A stretch of 64,000 bases of DNA. Origin: Melioribacteraceae bacterium. Its GTDB lineage: Bacteria; Bacteroidota; Ignavibacteria; Ignavibacteriales; Melioribacteraceae. Location: the NCBI GenBank assembly GCA_030584085.1, contig CP129490.1, positions 372,001 through 436,000 on the forward strand, given 5' to 3'. Below, one piece after another: positions 26,020 through 35,425 of the stretch. The position numbers were made by a program, and so were the translations under genes. The notes beneath the pieces were generated by a model. The model was not told the DNA's origin. It did no database searches and saw nothing but the letters and a program-made list of their open reading frames with translations. Each line of letters begins with the position of its first letter. Positions within the stretch are counted from its first letter, which is position 1.

Positions 26020-26523
26020 CAGCTTAATCCTTCCAGCGGCTTCCCTCATTAGTAGGGAAGTCGTATTATTATCAAGTTAATCGAACCTTCGCCCTATTTC
26101 GCTCATTCCGTAAATATAAAAGCATTTACTCCATTCGCTCAGCAAGGCTATCAATCAATCATAACATTCAGCGTCATAATGCGTAGCTCTTGCCACCGTA
26201 AAAAACACGGTGTCAACACCTACTTACTACCAATTTGATGTTTTGCTATCCGCAAAACGTTAAAGCACTTTTTGCCCGCTTTTTTTCAAGCTTCGTGTTA
26301 AACGAACATAATCAATAAATCGGGTCAAGGGTATATAAACAAATACCGCTCTTTATTATGGAATATTGAAAGCGGTATTTGCCCTTGACTTGAATAATCA
26401 AGCTAACGTACACCATCACCGTATCCTTACATAAAAAACGCAAATACTCAGTTAAGCGGGCAAAAAATGTTTTTTTGTGGGGCAGTACGCCCTTTTATAA
26501 TCCACTTAACAAAAGGAGCTACA
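26020..26523. other. Gene-free stretch with structured repeats
   Basis: There is no gene in 504 bp. It contains a segment (about 26099-26145) loosely similar to 24119-24170 (both have CGCTCATTCCG followed by an A-rich run and CATTCGC), a TTGCCCGC-containing block also seen near 24065, and the bulged hairpin described separately. Confidence 0.5.
26324..26389. repeat. Long inverted repeat with an 8-nt bulge
   Basis: The right arm AGCGGTATTTGCCCTTGAC pairs perfectly over 19 bp with the left arm, except that the left arm carries an extra TATATAAA. The loop is 20 nt. The structure lies 135 bp upstream of the zinc-ribbon-like gene. It could be a recombination site, a regulatory RNA hairpin or a mobile-element end. 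Confidence 0.7.
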
Positions 26524-26742
26524 ATGAATTCAAATCAAAAACCAGATGAACTGAAATTATTCTTTGAAGAAAGCCAAAATTCCGGCTGGATTCCAAAACA
26601 CGAGTGCAGTAAAAACCTCAAAATTATCGCTCAGACTCACTCAGTTAATTCATTGCACAATATTGTAATTGCACAAACCAAGCAATGTAAAATCTGCGGT
26701 AAAAAGTTTGAAGAATCTAACCCGGAGGGGATAAGATGTTGA
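26524..26742 (+). CDS. Small zinc-ribbon-like protein
   Basis: This 72-residue protein starts MNSNQKPDELKLFFEES and carries PKHECSKNL and KQCKICGKKFEES ... GIRC. The Cys/His pattern (H-x-C, then C-x2-C, then a terminal Cys) suggests a small zinc-binding fold. The frame is open to 26467, but the AAAGGAG site before the ATG at 26524 decides the start. No family is recognised. It opens a short run of overlapping small ORFs ending in the SymE-like protein. Confidence 0.6.
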   Translation: MNSNQKPDELKLFFEESQNSGWIPKHECSKNLKIIAQTHSVNSLHNIVIAQTKQCKICGKKFEESNPEGIRC

Positions 26743-26834
26743 GCGAAGTGAAATCCCGATTCAATCGGGGAAAGTTTATGAAAGCAGCCATCCAACAATG
26801 CGGGATTATAAGAAAGTCCCACAGATTAAAATAA
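26736..26834 (+). CDS. Candidate 32-aa ORF with strong ribosome site
   Basis: The ATG at 26736 follows GGAGGGG by 5 nt and opens MLSEVKSRFNRGKFMKAAIQ for 32 codons. It overlaps the end of the zinc-ribbon gene and the start of the SymE-like gene. The region contains a small CCCGATT/AATCGGG hairpin typical of dispersed repeats, so it may be a leader peptide or chance. Confidence 0.3.
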   Translation: MLSEVKSRFNRGKFMKAAIQQCGIIRKSHRLK

Positions 26835-26947
26835 AAAATTTACAGTTAGCCAATGTTGGTTTTGAAATCGGGAGAGAATATAGTGTAGTATATCAACCCG
26901 GTAAAATTACACTCGTTTTAGTTGCTAAAGAGGGAAGCAATCACTAA
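26798..26947 (+). CDS. SymE/AbrB-like small protein (49 aa)
   Basis: The frame encodes MRDYKKVPQIKIKNLQLANV, then GFEIGREYSVVYQPGKITLVL and a short tail. The order P-x-I-x-I-x-x-x-x-L-x-x-x-G-F-x-x-G-x-x-Y-x-V-x-x-x-x-G-K-I matches the SymE/SpoVT-AbrB swapped-hairpin fold used by SymE-type toxins and AbrB-type antitoxins. It is shorter than usual searches report. No obvious partner gene is present, though overlapping small ORFs precede it. No strong ribosome site is seen, so it may depend on coupling with the overlapping ORF. Confidence 0.6.
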   Translation: MRDYKKVPQIKIKNLQLANVGFEIGREYSVVYQPGKITLVLVAKEGSNH

Positions 26948-27088
26948 TTTCATTTTAAGATGTCACTCAATTTAACTAACCATATTAACCAACCAATAAA
27001 ATTAAGGATGTTCTGGCAAAAAGTCGGTACACAGTGGGTACATTTTCGGTACAATGACAGTGGGATTTTAAGGAAGTGCAGAAACAAA

Positions 27089-27121
27089 AAAAGCCTCAAA
27101 ACAAACAGTTTTGAAGCTTTT
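27089..27121 (-). terminator. Terminator downstream of tRNA-Asp
   Basis: AAAAGCCTCAAAAC and GTTTTGAAGCTTTT pair with a single mismatch (a G-U on one strand) and a 5-nt loop. On the minus strand a T-run follows. It ends 5 bp from the tRNA 3' end. Confidence 0.85.
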
Positions 27122-27126
27122 CTATG

Positions 27127-27201
27127 CGGGGCCGACGAGACTCGAACTCGCGACCTCCTGCGTGACAGGCAGGCGTTCTAACCAAACTGAACTACGACCC
27201 C
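27127..27201 (-). tRNA. tRNA-Asp (anticodon GUC)
   Basis: On the minus strand the 75-nt gene folds as a standard cloverleaf. The acceptor is GGGGUCG with CGGCCCC, the D-loop has AGUUUGGUUA, the anticodon loop CUGUCAC gives GUC, and the T-arm is GCGAG-UUCGAGU-CUCGU. CCA is not encoded. The integrated accessory DNA to its left ends close to it. Confidence 0.96.
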
Positions 27202-27301
27202 GTGTTAAATTCTAAATCCGAAAAACTAAATTCTAAAGAACATTTTACTCAGAAATCGAGACTGAAAAAATAGTATTATTTAAATTCCTTTGCAAGAAAA
27301 A

Positions 27302-28414
27302 TTATAAATCTTCCGTACCGAAACTCATACCCACTGCAACGGCAGCTTGTACAGCTTGATCGGTTTTCTTAACTAATTTCTGCTTTGAAATGGCATCTTC
27401 AATTTTAACACTCGTAATTTCGCTTCCTTTTAACGAGACCATTCTGCCGAATTTCTTTTTCATTGCCATCTCAATCGCATATGTGCCGAATTTGGTGGAC
27501 AAGATTCTATCGTATGGAGTTGGACTTCCTCCTCGCTGAAGATGACCGAGTACGGTATAACGGGTTTCTAATTTTGTATTTTCTTCAATATTATCGGCTA
27601 CTAATTTACCTATGCCGCCTAGTTGAATCGGATCGGTTCGTTTTTTATCGGTCTTCTTAACTACCATTTCGCCGCCTTGAGGTTTAGCTCCTTCGGCAAC
27701 GCAAACAATCGAAAATCTTTTTCCCATCATATTTCTTTCGACTACTTTATCATAAAGTGCTTCCCAACTAAATGGAATTTCAGGCAATAATATGATATCT
27801 GCACCGCCGGCAAGTCCGCCGTTTAACGCAATCCATCCGGCATATCTTCCCATAACTTCAATAACCATTACTCTATGATGAGATGAGGCAGTAGTGTGTA
27901 ATCTATCAATTGCTTCGGAAACAACGAATATTGCCGAATCATGCCCGAATGTTTGATCAGTTGCATCGAGATCATTATCTATTGTTTTAGGAACGCCAAC
28001 AATATTCATTCCCATCGCTGCAAGTTTATTGGAAATGTGCATAGTTCCATCACCGCCGATCGCGATTAAGCAATCTAAATTCCAGCCTTCATAATTTCTT
28101 AATGCCGCTTTGGATCTATCAACAATTTGAATTTCTCCGTTTAGATCTTCTTCCGGCCAATGGAACGGGTCACCTTTGTTTGAAGAGCCGAGAATTGTTC
28201 CACCGCGAGCGAGTATTCCGGATACATCTTTATTGTAAAGTTCTTTTGCTCTTCCTTCTACTAATCCTTCAAATCCGTCCAAGATTCCCATTACACTTAG
28301 TCCATGATCATGAGCCGGTTTAGCGACACCGCGAATTACGGCATTTAAGCCGGGACAATCGCCGCCGCCGGTTAATATTCCAATTCTTTTTATACCACCG
28401 TTTCTCTTTGCCAT
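27302..28414 (-). CDS. pfkA: 6-phosphofructokinase (ATP-type by active-site Gly, with Lys variant)
   Basis: This 370-residue enzyme phosphorylates fructose 6-phosphate in glycolysis. Motifs seen are GILTGGGDCPGLNAVIRG, IGGDGTMHISNKLA, VPKTIDNDLDATDQTFGHDSA and VMGRYAGWIA. The residue matching E. coli Gly104 is Gly (GGDGT), the ATP-type choice, while the one matching Gly124 is Lys (PKTIDND), the residue typical of pyrophosphate enzymes. This Gly/Lys combination defines a known intermediate subgroup that usually uses ATP. It stands alone on the minus strand with RNase HIII upstream. Confidence 0.95.
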   Translation of the reverse strand: MAKRNGGIKRIGILTGGGDCPGLNAVIRGVAKPAHDHGLSVMGILDGFEGLVEGRAKELYNKDVSGILARGGTILGSSNKGDPFHWPEEDLNGEIQIVDRSKAALRNYEGWNLDCLIAIGGDGTMHISNKLAAMGMNIVGVPKTIDNDLDATDQTFGHDSAIFVVSEAIDRLHTTASSHHRVMVIEVMGRYAGWIALNGGLAGGADIILLPEIPFSWEALYDKVVERNMMGKRFSIVCVAEGAKPQGGEMVVKKTDKKRTDPIQLGGIGKLVADNIEENTKLETRYTVLGHLQRGGSPTPYDRILSTKFGTYAIEMAMKKKFGRMVSLKGSEITSVKIEDAISKQKLVKKTDQAVQAAVAVGMSFGTEDL

Positions 28415-28487
28415 TATTTCCTCAAATCTCTCTAAAAGTTTTGCAAATATAACAAATATAATTTTCGGGAAGAAAGTGAAGTTTATA

Positions 28488-29372
28488 CTAAAGTAAATTC
28501 TTAACCGTTTTGAAATGAAGTTTAGCGATTTTATTTATTGATTCGCTGTCTTTCTCTTTGATTAATTTTTCGATTAACAATTTGACTTCGTTTGAAGCAC
28601 CGCGTTTTAATTCAATTCCTTCTTTCTTCTTTTGTTCAAACCATTCAATTTGCTTCTGCTTTGCAAGTATTGATGCAGCAGCAACCGCGACATATTTTTC
28701 TGCTTTTGTCTCTTGAATGATATTATAAGCATCATTATCGAATTTTTTTGAAAATTTTAAATCCTTTTTGCGGAATTTGTCAGTTATTATTGTAGCTGCG
28801 GATACTTTACTTAATAAGTTTTCAATTGCTTTTGAGTGAGACCAATTTAGAATTTCATTTATGTTCCGGAATCTTGCATAGAGTTCGTTATACTTTTCAG
28901 GATTAATGGCAATAATTTCAAAGTTATCATTACCAAGTTTTTTAATTCCGGTTGAAATTTTTTTTATTTGAATGTCACTCAAATTTTTACTGTCTCTTAC
29001 ACCGAGTTGTTTTAGTTTTTTTGTGAGTTCTTTGTTGGTGTAGAACGCACAAGTAATTAGCGGCCCAAAAACATCTCCCTTGCCTGTTTCATCACTCCCT
29101 ATATACTCATCGGGTTCATCTATTTCTTCTTCTGTTTTACCGTCATTTAAAATATAATTTAAGCTTTCCGATGGAGTACCTTGGATTACTTTTTTAATTC
29201 CCTTCTTACCAAAATAAACTAAAACTTTTATCGTGTTCTTTTCTTCTTTTATTGAAAACTCAAAATGATAATCTTTCTCGATAATCGGAGTTGTTTGAAG
29301 TGAATCACTTACTTTATTATATAGATTTTGTATTTCGGTTTCGGCTTGTTTTTTTATAAATATATCGGTCAT
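28488..29372 (-). CDS. rnhC: Ribonuclease HIII
   Basis: This 294-residue enzyme removes RNA from RNA-DNA hybrids. The N-terminal substrate-binding (TBP-like) domain spans about residues 1-85. The catalytic domain opens with EYIGSDETGKGDVFGPLI, carrying the first Asp/Glu pair, and continues with GVRDSKNLSD and TIITDKFRKKD. The later AAASILAKQKQIEW is typical of type 2 RNases H. The G-S-D-E-T-G-K-G-D signature separates HIII from HII. It follows the parvulin gene by 4 bp, so they are likely co-transcribed. Confidence 0.95.
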   Translation of the reverse strand: MTDIFIKKQAETEIQNLYNKVSDSLQTTPIIEKDYHFEFSIKEEKNTIKVLVYFGKKGIKKVIQGTPSESLNYILNDGKTEEEIDEPDEYIGSDETGKGDVFGPLITCAFYTNKELTKKLKQLGVRDSKNLSDIQIKKISTGIKKLGNDNFEIIAINPEKYNELYARFRNINEILNWSHSKAIENLLSKVSAATIITDKFRKKDLKFSKKFDNDAYNIIQETKAEKYVAVAAASILAKQKQIEWFEQKKKEGIELKRGASNEVKLLIEKLIKEKDSESINKIAKLHFKTVKNLL

Positions 29373-29376
29373 GTTC

Positions 29377-31194
29377 TTAAAGCGAAATTTTTTCTTGATT
29401 CATAAAATATTGATACCATTCAGTAAATGGTGTTGATAACGGCACGGCCGGAAGTGTTCCGCCGAATCCCATAACTCTAATTAGATATGAGTTAATACTT
29501 GTTGTGGGAATATTGTTTAAAACTTCTTCGTTAATTTCAATATTTAGTTCATTCGCAAAATCAACCGAGTTATTAATTAATAGTTTGCTGTACTTATCTT
29601 CTTTCAATCGTTGAATTGCTTTTAGCGTGTCGATACCGTTGGTTCCGAAAACCGGTTCACTAACTTGTCTTTTTTCTAAAAGTTTAATTAAGGAATAACC
29701 TTCGTCAAGAGAAACCGGTCCGTAAATCTCACCAATCTGTAATTCATCAGCTATCTTACTTAGTTCAGGAAAATCTTTGTCAGAAAACCAGCCGAGATCA
29801 CCTTGATTATTTTTTACCCGTTCTCTGATGGTATGTTTAACAGCAAACTCTTTTAGTTCATCAGTATCTTCAATGTTAAGTGCAGTGCCGATTAAATTAA
29901 GATCATCCGTCAACAGTTCAATTGCATTATATTCAAAATAGGATGTTGATTTATCCTTTTCTGTAGAAATGAATTCTCTCAGTTCTTCAGTCGTATAAGT
30001 GATTGAATCACGCACTGATTTTTTGTAAAAGTAGCTTAAGTAATAATCTTCCCACATATTAATATCACTTTGGACTTCGGGCAAATCCGCATAACCTCTT
30101 TTAATTCCTTCTTGTGCAAGAACTTCATACTCAATGAATTGTCGGATTTTAGAATTTAAATTCTTTTCAACAATAGGGATTTCATAACTGATAGTTTCAA
30201 ATCCGTGGAATGCAAGTTCAAGAATAAAATCACCAACGCTGATCTTCGAATCACCGATTTCAATAAAAGGAAGATCTAACGTGTCTTTCGGTGCGTTAAG
30301 AGTTATATAGTACGCATCATTGCTATCAATAAATAATGTGTCATACAAATTCGGTTTTGCTTTTAATACTTCGGAAAATTGACGAGCTACAAAACGGAAC
30401 AAATCTCTGTTTACTTTTACATCTTTCCCGACAAACATTTTTTGCATAAAGTCTTTATAGAGTAATGCTACTTTATCATCCTTCAACTTTTCTCTTGCAG
30501 AATTAATTACACTATTTCGTCCTTCTGCATTTGGAAAAAACTGAGTTGTTTTCTCATTGACTTGAAATACAAACCAATCGGTTCCTACCGAAATTGGTTT
30601 TGTAAATTCCCCAACATTAAGTTTATAAAGCGAATCAACAACAAATTGATTCATGTCGGTGTATGAGAGCAGAGCATTGTTCTGCGGATCGTTTACTTCC
30701 GGTCGGTCTACTAGAAGTAAATCAAAACTATAACCGCTTGAAAGGAGATAGTGCAAGTTATCTATTTCACTTTTACTTGTACTTCGTAAATATTGCACTT
30801 GCAGCTTTGATAGATGCTTATTAACAGCATCAGCCAATTCTTGATCGTTTATTATTACGTTTGCTAAAATTTCATCGCGATAAAGTTTATCTCTAATAAA
30901 CATTTTCTTCAATGCTGAGAGCGTTGATGCGATTGCCGGATTTGTATCATAACCAAGTTCACGAGCTTTTTCAGCCCACATTTTTTCTGCAATCAAGGTA
31001 ATTGCAAATTCTTTTTTTGCCGAACCTATATGTCTACCGACATGCGGAGTAAACTCGTATCGAATTTTAAAGTGATCGGTTGTAATAAACTCATCACCAA
31101 TTTTTGCGACGAAATCTTGATTCGTTTGTCCGCTTGCAATAATAGTTAATAAAACGAATGACACTAAAAAACTATGAATTCTCTGCCATTTCAT
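29377..31194 (-). CDS. Exported parvulin-type peptidyl-prolyl isomerase
   Basis: The protein has about 605 residues, with a signal peptide (RIHSFLVSFVLLTIIASGQ) and a SurA N-terminal-like helical part (EFAITLIAEKMWAEKARELGY). It has two rotamase-like regions; the later one reads RVKNNQGDLGWFSDKDFPEL and IGEIYGPVSLDEGYSLIKLLEKR. It should assist folding of outer-membrane or secreted proteins in the periplasm. GTG at 31209 is a possible start, but ATG at 31194 puts the signal peptide at the true N-terminus. RNase HIII follows closely. The first rotamase region is degenerate and may serve only in binding. Confidence 0.85.
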   Translation of the reverse strand: MKWQRIHSFLVSFVLLTIIASGQTNQDFVAKIGDEFITTDHFKIRYEFTPHVGRHIGSAKKEFAITLIAEKMWAEKARELGYDTNPAIASTLSALKKMFIRDKLYRDEILANVIINDQELADAVNKHLSKLQVQYLRSTSKSEIDNLHYLLSSGYSFDLLLVDRPEVNDPQNNALLSYTDMNQFVVDSLYKLNVGEFTKPISVGTDWFVFQVNEKTTQFFPNAEGRNSVINSAREKLKDDKVALLYKDFMQKMFVGKDVKVNRDLFRFVARQFSEVLKAKPNLYDTLFIDSNDAYYITLNAPKDTLDLPFIEIGDSKISVGDFILELAFHGFETISYEIPIVEKNLNSKIRQFIEYEVLAQEGIKRGYADLPEVQSDINMWEDYYLSYFYKKSVRDSITYTTEELREFISTEKDKSTSYFEYNAIELLTDDLNLIGTALNIEDTDELKEFAVKHTIRERVKNNQGDLGWFSDKDFPELSKIADELQIGEIYGPVSLDEGYSLIKLLEKRQVSEPVFGTNGIDTLKAIQRLKEDKYSKLLINNSVDFANELNIEINEEVLNNIPTTSINSYLIRVMGFGGTLPAVPLSTPFTEWYQYFMNQEKISL

Positions 31195-31405
31195 GAAAAA
31201 TACCGACACCGGATATATTTATTTGTAAAAAGTAAAGTTATAATTTTATTACAATTATTATTGTATAAAAATAAGAACACCGTTAAAATTGTTAGCTGGT
31301 AGATTCAGCATAAATCTCGTATTTTTGATATGAATTATATGCATCCGCAGTTTGAAAATATTATAGTGCATAGTTAAAAACTCGGCTAAAAATAAAGCCT
31401 AATTT

Positions 31406-34400
31406 ATGATATCTCTAGAAAAATTAAATTTTATTTTAACATCTGCCATTTCTAAAATAAGCAAACCAAATACGAATCCGTTTCATAAAAATGTATTTAG
31501 ATTCTCATCTAAAAAATATTTCATTTTGTATTTGTTACACTTTCTGACTATCGGAATCACTAGTGCACAAGAAAGTGAAATGAAATTCGAAATTATTAAT
31601 CCGGAAAGAGGACTTTCGCAATCGACGGTTCATGCAATTCTGCAAGATAGCTTTGGATTTATATGGTTTGGTACCGAAGACGGATTGAATAAGTATGATG
31701 GTTACAATTTCACAATTTACCGACATGCCGAAAAAGATTCGAACTCTATCTCGGATAATTTCATTTGGGAAATCTATGAGGATAGTGAAAATAACTTGTG
31801 GATTGGCACAAGTAACGGTGGACTAAATCTTTACGATAGAGCAAAAAATGTTTTTACTCACTTTCAACATGATCCGACAAACCCAAAATCAATTAGTCAA
31901 GATGATGTTAGAACAATTTTTGAGGACAGCAATAAAAATTTATGGATTGGAACTAATAACGGCGGGTTGAATAAGTTTAATAAGTCGGATGAATCATTCA
32001 CTATTTATAAAAATTCTCCTACCGATCCGAACAGTATTAGCAATAACAGCATAAGAGATATAGTTGAAGATAGAGATGGAAACTTATGGATTGGCACTAA
32101 CGGAGGTGGATTAAACAAGTTTAATAAAGCTTTACAAAAATTTACTCGTTACATAGCTATGCCCGGTAATCCGAACAGTATCAGCGGTAACTTTGTGTGG
32201 TCGCTTCATCTCGATGATAATCAAATGATGTGGATAGGTGTAAACGGGAGAGGATTAAATAAGCTTGATCCCTATAGTATGAAGTTTACTTTATATCAAT
32301 ACGAATCAGACAAAAACAGTTTAATAAATAATAACGTTACCACAATTAAAGAAGATAAAAACGGATTGCTTTGGATAGGTACCGAAAGTGGATTAAGCAT
32401 TTTCAATAAAACGAAAAACGAATTTGTCAACGTTAGGCATGATCCTCTGCGCCCGACTAGCTTAAGTAACAATTTAATCCGTTCTATTATCGAGGATCAA
32501 TCTGGATTAATTTGGATCGGGACAGTAGGCGGCGGCGTTAATAAATATAATCCGCATAGTAAGCGGTTTGTACACTACCAAAATGATCCGTCGGATCAAA
32601 ACAGCTTGAGCAGTAATATGATTAGAGCTGTATTTGAAGACAGTAGAGGAATTCTTTGGGTTGGAACACTTGGCGGGGGACTTAATAGATTCGATAAAGA
32701 TAAAAACATAGTTACTCGATATCTATCTAATGAAAATGTTGCGGGCTCATTAAACGATAACCGGATTACATCAATTTACGAAGACAGTAAAAATACTCTC
32801 TGGGTTGGAACTTGGGGAAGCGGCTTGAATAAATCTGTAAACACTAATAATGGTTCAAAAATAGAATTTACTTACTATGTCAAAAATCCAAATAAAGAGT
32901 TGAGTATTCCTAGTGACACAATTCAAGCAATATATGAAGATTCATTTAAGAATTTGTGGGTAGGTACCGAAGCAGGGTTAAGTGTGTTTTTAAATGATAA
33001 GAATAATTTCTTTGCTTTCGAGCATGATGCGAAAAATCAAAAAAGTTTGAGTGATGACAGAATACAATCGAAATGTATTTATGAAGACATGGCGAATAAT
33101 TTATGGATAGGTACTTGGAATGGATTGAACAGAATTTCATCACTCAAAAAATTCAATTCCGGTAATGTAGATGACATCCAATTTATCAGTTATAAAAGTG
33201 ATATTTCCAATCCAAATTCTCTAAGCGATAATAGAATCATTTCAATTTATGAAGATCCTTCTTCAACAAAAGAAAGAATTGTTCTTTGGGTGGGTACTGT
33301 TTCAGGTGGATTAAATAAGATGGAAATATCAAAAGAAGGGGAACAAGAAAAAATTGAATTCAATCATTATACCGAAAAAAACGGTTTACCTAACAATGCT
33401 ATTTACAGCATACTCGGAGATGAGAAAGGAAATCTTTGGGTAAGCACCAATAATGGTTTATCAAAATTTAATCCTAAGGATAGAACATTTAGAAACTATA
33501 ATGAAAGCGACGGTTTACAAAGCGATCAATTTTATTGGGGAGCGTCCTTTAAAAGTGAAAGCGGAGAAATGTTTTTTGGCGGTGTAAACGGTCTAACTGC
33601 ATTCTATCCTTCCGATTTAAAAGACAATCAACATGTGCCCAAAGTTTATATCACAGATTTACAACTGTTCAATAAACCTGTACCAATTTCCGAAGATTCA
33701 CCGTTAAACGTTTCATTACTTGAGACAGATGCAATAGAATTGGATTATGATTCTTATGTGATAACATTTGAATACGTTGCGTTGGATTATACCGTGCCAG
33801 AAAAAAACCAGTATACTTATATGCTTGAAGGATATGACAAGCATTGGATACCCGGTGGAAATAAGAGATTTGTTACCTATTCAAAAATTGACGCCGGTGA
33901 ATACGTCTTTAGAGTAAAGGGTTCAAATAACGATGGTGTTTGGAATGAAGAAGGTGCGTCATTAAAAATTACAATTTTGCCACCTTTCTGGTCATCCGTC
34001 TGGTTTATAAGTTTACTTATTCTGTTGTTTGGCGGAGCGATAGTATATTTATTCACATCACGAATTAAACAGATGCTGGCAGTTGAAAGATTACGAACAA
34101 AAATTGCTGCAGATCTTCATGATAATATTGGATCTAGTTTAACGGAGATTTCTATTCTGAGCGAAGTGATTTCGCAAAGATTGAAAAATGAAGATGAAAG
34201 CATACAGAAAAAGTTAAAAAGAATAAGCGAAGACTCTCGATCGTTAATTGATAGAATGAGTGACATTGTGTGGCTTGTCAATCCGCAACGCGATACATTG
34301 TATGATCTAATTTTAAGACTGGAAGATACTTATTCCGAATTACTGGCTATGACAAATATTTCATTTACCTCAAAAAACCTTAAATCATTGGAAAAAGTTT

Positions 34401-34690
34401 CTTTATCAATGGAGCAGAGGCAGCACTTGTTTCTGATTTTTAAAGAAGGTATAAATAATTGTCTAACTCATGGAGAATGTACCCAAATAACTTTAGATGC
34501 ACATCTTGCGGGTAAAAGTTTGGAAATGATATTGACCGATAATGGAACCGGCTTTAATTCTGATCAGAAATTTATGGGAAATGGATTAAAGAACATGCAC
34601 GCAAGAGCAAAGCAAATTGGCGGAACGCTTATAATTAATTCTGAAATTGGAAAAGGAACAACTTTGATTTATAAAGGAAAAATCAACTAA
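31406..34690 (+). CDS. Two-component propeller sensor histidine kinase
   Basis: This 1094-residue protein has an N-terminal membrane signal (ILYLLHFLTIGITSAQ) and a periplasmic beta-propeller of about 14 repeats with the motif I-x-E-D-x-x-x-x-L-W-I-G-T-x-x-G-G-L-N. A Y_Y_Y domain (YTYMLEGYDKHWIPGG), a transmembrane helix (WFISLLILLFGGAIVYLF), a HisKA_3 box (DLHDNIGSSLTEIS) and an HATPase end (GNGLKNMHARAKQIGG) follow. Unlike Bacteroides hybrid sensors it has no fused receiver or AraC domain. It probably senses a polysaccharide or other outer ligand and signals to the NarL-type regulator that follows by 93 bp. Confidence 0.93.
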   Translation: MISLEKLNFILTSAISKISKPNTNPFHKNVFRFSSKKYFILYLLHFLTIGITSAQESEMKFEIINPERGLSQSTVHAILQDSFGFIWFGTEDGLNKYDGYNFTIYRHAEKDSNSISDNFIWEIYEDSENNLWIGTSNGGLNLYDRAKNVFTHFQHDPTNPKSISQDDVRTIFEDSNKNLWIGTNNGGLNKFNKSDESFTIYKNSPTDPNSISNNSIRDIVEDRDGNLWIGTNGGGLNKFNKALQKFTRYIAMPGNPNSISGNFVWSLHLDDNQMMWIGVNGRGLNKLDPYSMKFTLYQYESDKNSLINNNVTTIKEDKNGLLWIGTESGLSIFNKTKNEFVNVRHDPLRPTSLSNNLIRSIIEDQSGLIWIGTVGGGVNKYNPHSKRFVHYQNDPSDQNSLSSNMIRAVFEDSRGILWVGTLGGGLNRFDKDKNIVTRYLSNENVAGSLNDNRITSIYEDSKNTLWVGTWGSGLNKSVNTNNGSKIEFTYYVKNPNKELSIPSDTIQAIYEDSFKNLWVGTEAGLSVFLNDKNNFFAFEHDAKNQKSLSDDRIQSKCIYEDMANNLWIGTWNGLNRISSLKKFNSGNVDDIQFISYKSDISNPNSLSDNRIISIYEDPSSTKERIVLWVGTVSGGLNKMEISKEGEQEKIEFNHYTEKNGLPNNAIYSILGDEKGNLWVSTNNGLSKFNPKDRTFRNYNESDGLQSDQFYWGASFKSESGEMFFGGVNGLTAFYPSDLKDNQHVPKVYITDLQLFNKPVPISEDSPLNVSLLETDAIELDYDSYVITFEYVALDYTVPEKNQYTYMLEGYDKHWIPGGNKRFVTYSKIDAGEYVFRVKGSNNDGVWNEEGASLKITILPPFWSSVWFISLLILLFGGAIVYLFTSRIKQMLAVERLRTKIAADLHDNIGSSLTEISILSEVISQRLKNEDESIQKKLKRISEDSRSLIDRMSDIVWLVNPQRDTLYDLILRLEDTYSELLAMTNISFTSKNLKSLEKVSLSMEQRQHLFLIFKEGINNCLTHGECTQITLDAHLAGKSLEMILTDNGTGFNSDQKFMGNGLKNMHARAKQIGGTLIINSEIGKGTTLIYKGKIN

Positions 34691-34783
34691 TCTATTCCTC
34701 GAAATTGCTTATTATTCACAAAAAAAATCATTAGATTTAACCTCAATTTCATCATTTGTTTTATACCCAAAAACCAAGCAAGC

Positions 34784-35425
34784 ATGATAAATATTATAAT
34801 TGTAGAAGATAACGAAACTATCCGGGAAGGGCTTAATTTATTAATAGAAGGAACGGATGATTACCATTGTGCCGCCACATTTTCGAATTGCGAGGACATG
34901 CTGAAGAAAATCCATAAATTAAATTTTGATGTTCTTTTAATGGATATAGATTTACCCGGGATGTCCGGCATAGAAGGTATAAAAAAAGTAAAAGAAATTT
35001 ATCCCGATAGCACAATTATGGTACTCACAATTTATGATGAAAATGATAGAGTCTTTGAAGCATTGTTTGCAGGCGCAAGCGGCTACTTAGTTAAAAAAAC
35101 TCCGCCTGCCCGTTTACTTGAAGCAATAAAAGAAGCTTATGAAGGCGGCGCACCAATGAGTTCGCATATCGCAAGAAAGGTAGTTAATTTTTTTCAACAA
35201 AGTAAAAAAATAGAGCAACACGATGTTTCTTTAAATACATTAACACCAAGAGAAAAGGAAGTGCTTGGTGGTTTGGTAGAAGGACTGAGCATTAAAGCCA
35301 TTGCAGATTCTCTTCACATCAGTGTTGAAACGGTAAGATTTCATTTTCGAAATATCTACAAAAAACTTCACGTTCATTCTCAATCCGAAGCAGTTGTAAA
35401 AGCAATTAAAGAAGGACTTGTTTAG
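34784..35425 (+). CDS. NarL/LuxR-family response regulator
   Basis: This 213-residue protein has a receiver domain (IIIVEDNETIREGL; phospho-acceptor Asp in DVLLMDIDLPGMSG; Thr in MVLTIYD; Lys in YLVKKTPP) and a C-terminal LuxR-type HTH (LTPREKEVLGGLVEGLSIKA, then HISVETVRFHFRNIYKKL). All key residues are present. It lies directly behind the propeller kinase and is its probable partner. The HisKA_3-type kinase matches NarL-type regulators. Targets are unknown; the TonB receptor cluster downstream is one candidate. Confidence 0.94.
   Translation: MINIIIVEDNETIREGLNLLIEGTDDYHCAATFSNCEDMLKKIHKLNFDVLLMDIDLPGMSGIEGIKKVKEIYPDSTIMVLTIYDENDRVFEALFAGASGYLVKKTPPARLLEAIKEAYEGGAPMSSHIARKVVNFFQQSKKIEQHDVSLNTLTPREKEVLGGLVEGLSIKAIADSLHISVETVRFHFRNIYKKLHVHSQSEAVVKAIKEGLV

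Noticed and set aside
26960-27181. 73-aa frame ending CGADETRTRDLLRDRQAF
   Set aside because: Its end is the antisense translation of tRNA-Asp, a well-known false protein, and no ribosome site or family supports the rest.
31194-31209. GTG start for the parvulin-type protein
   Set aside because: It would place five extra residues before the signal peptide; the internal ATG gives a normal signal sequence.
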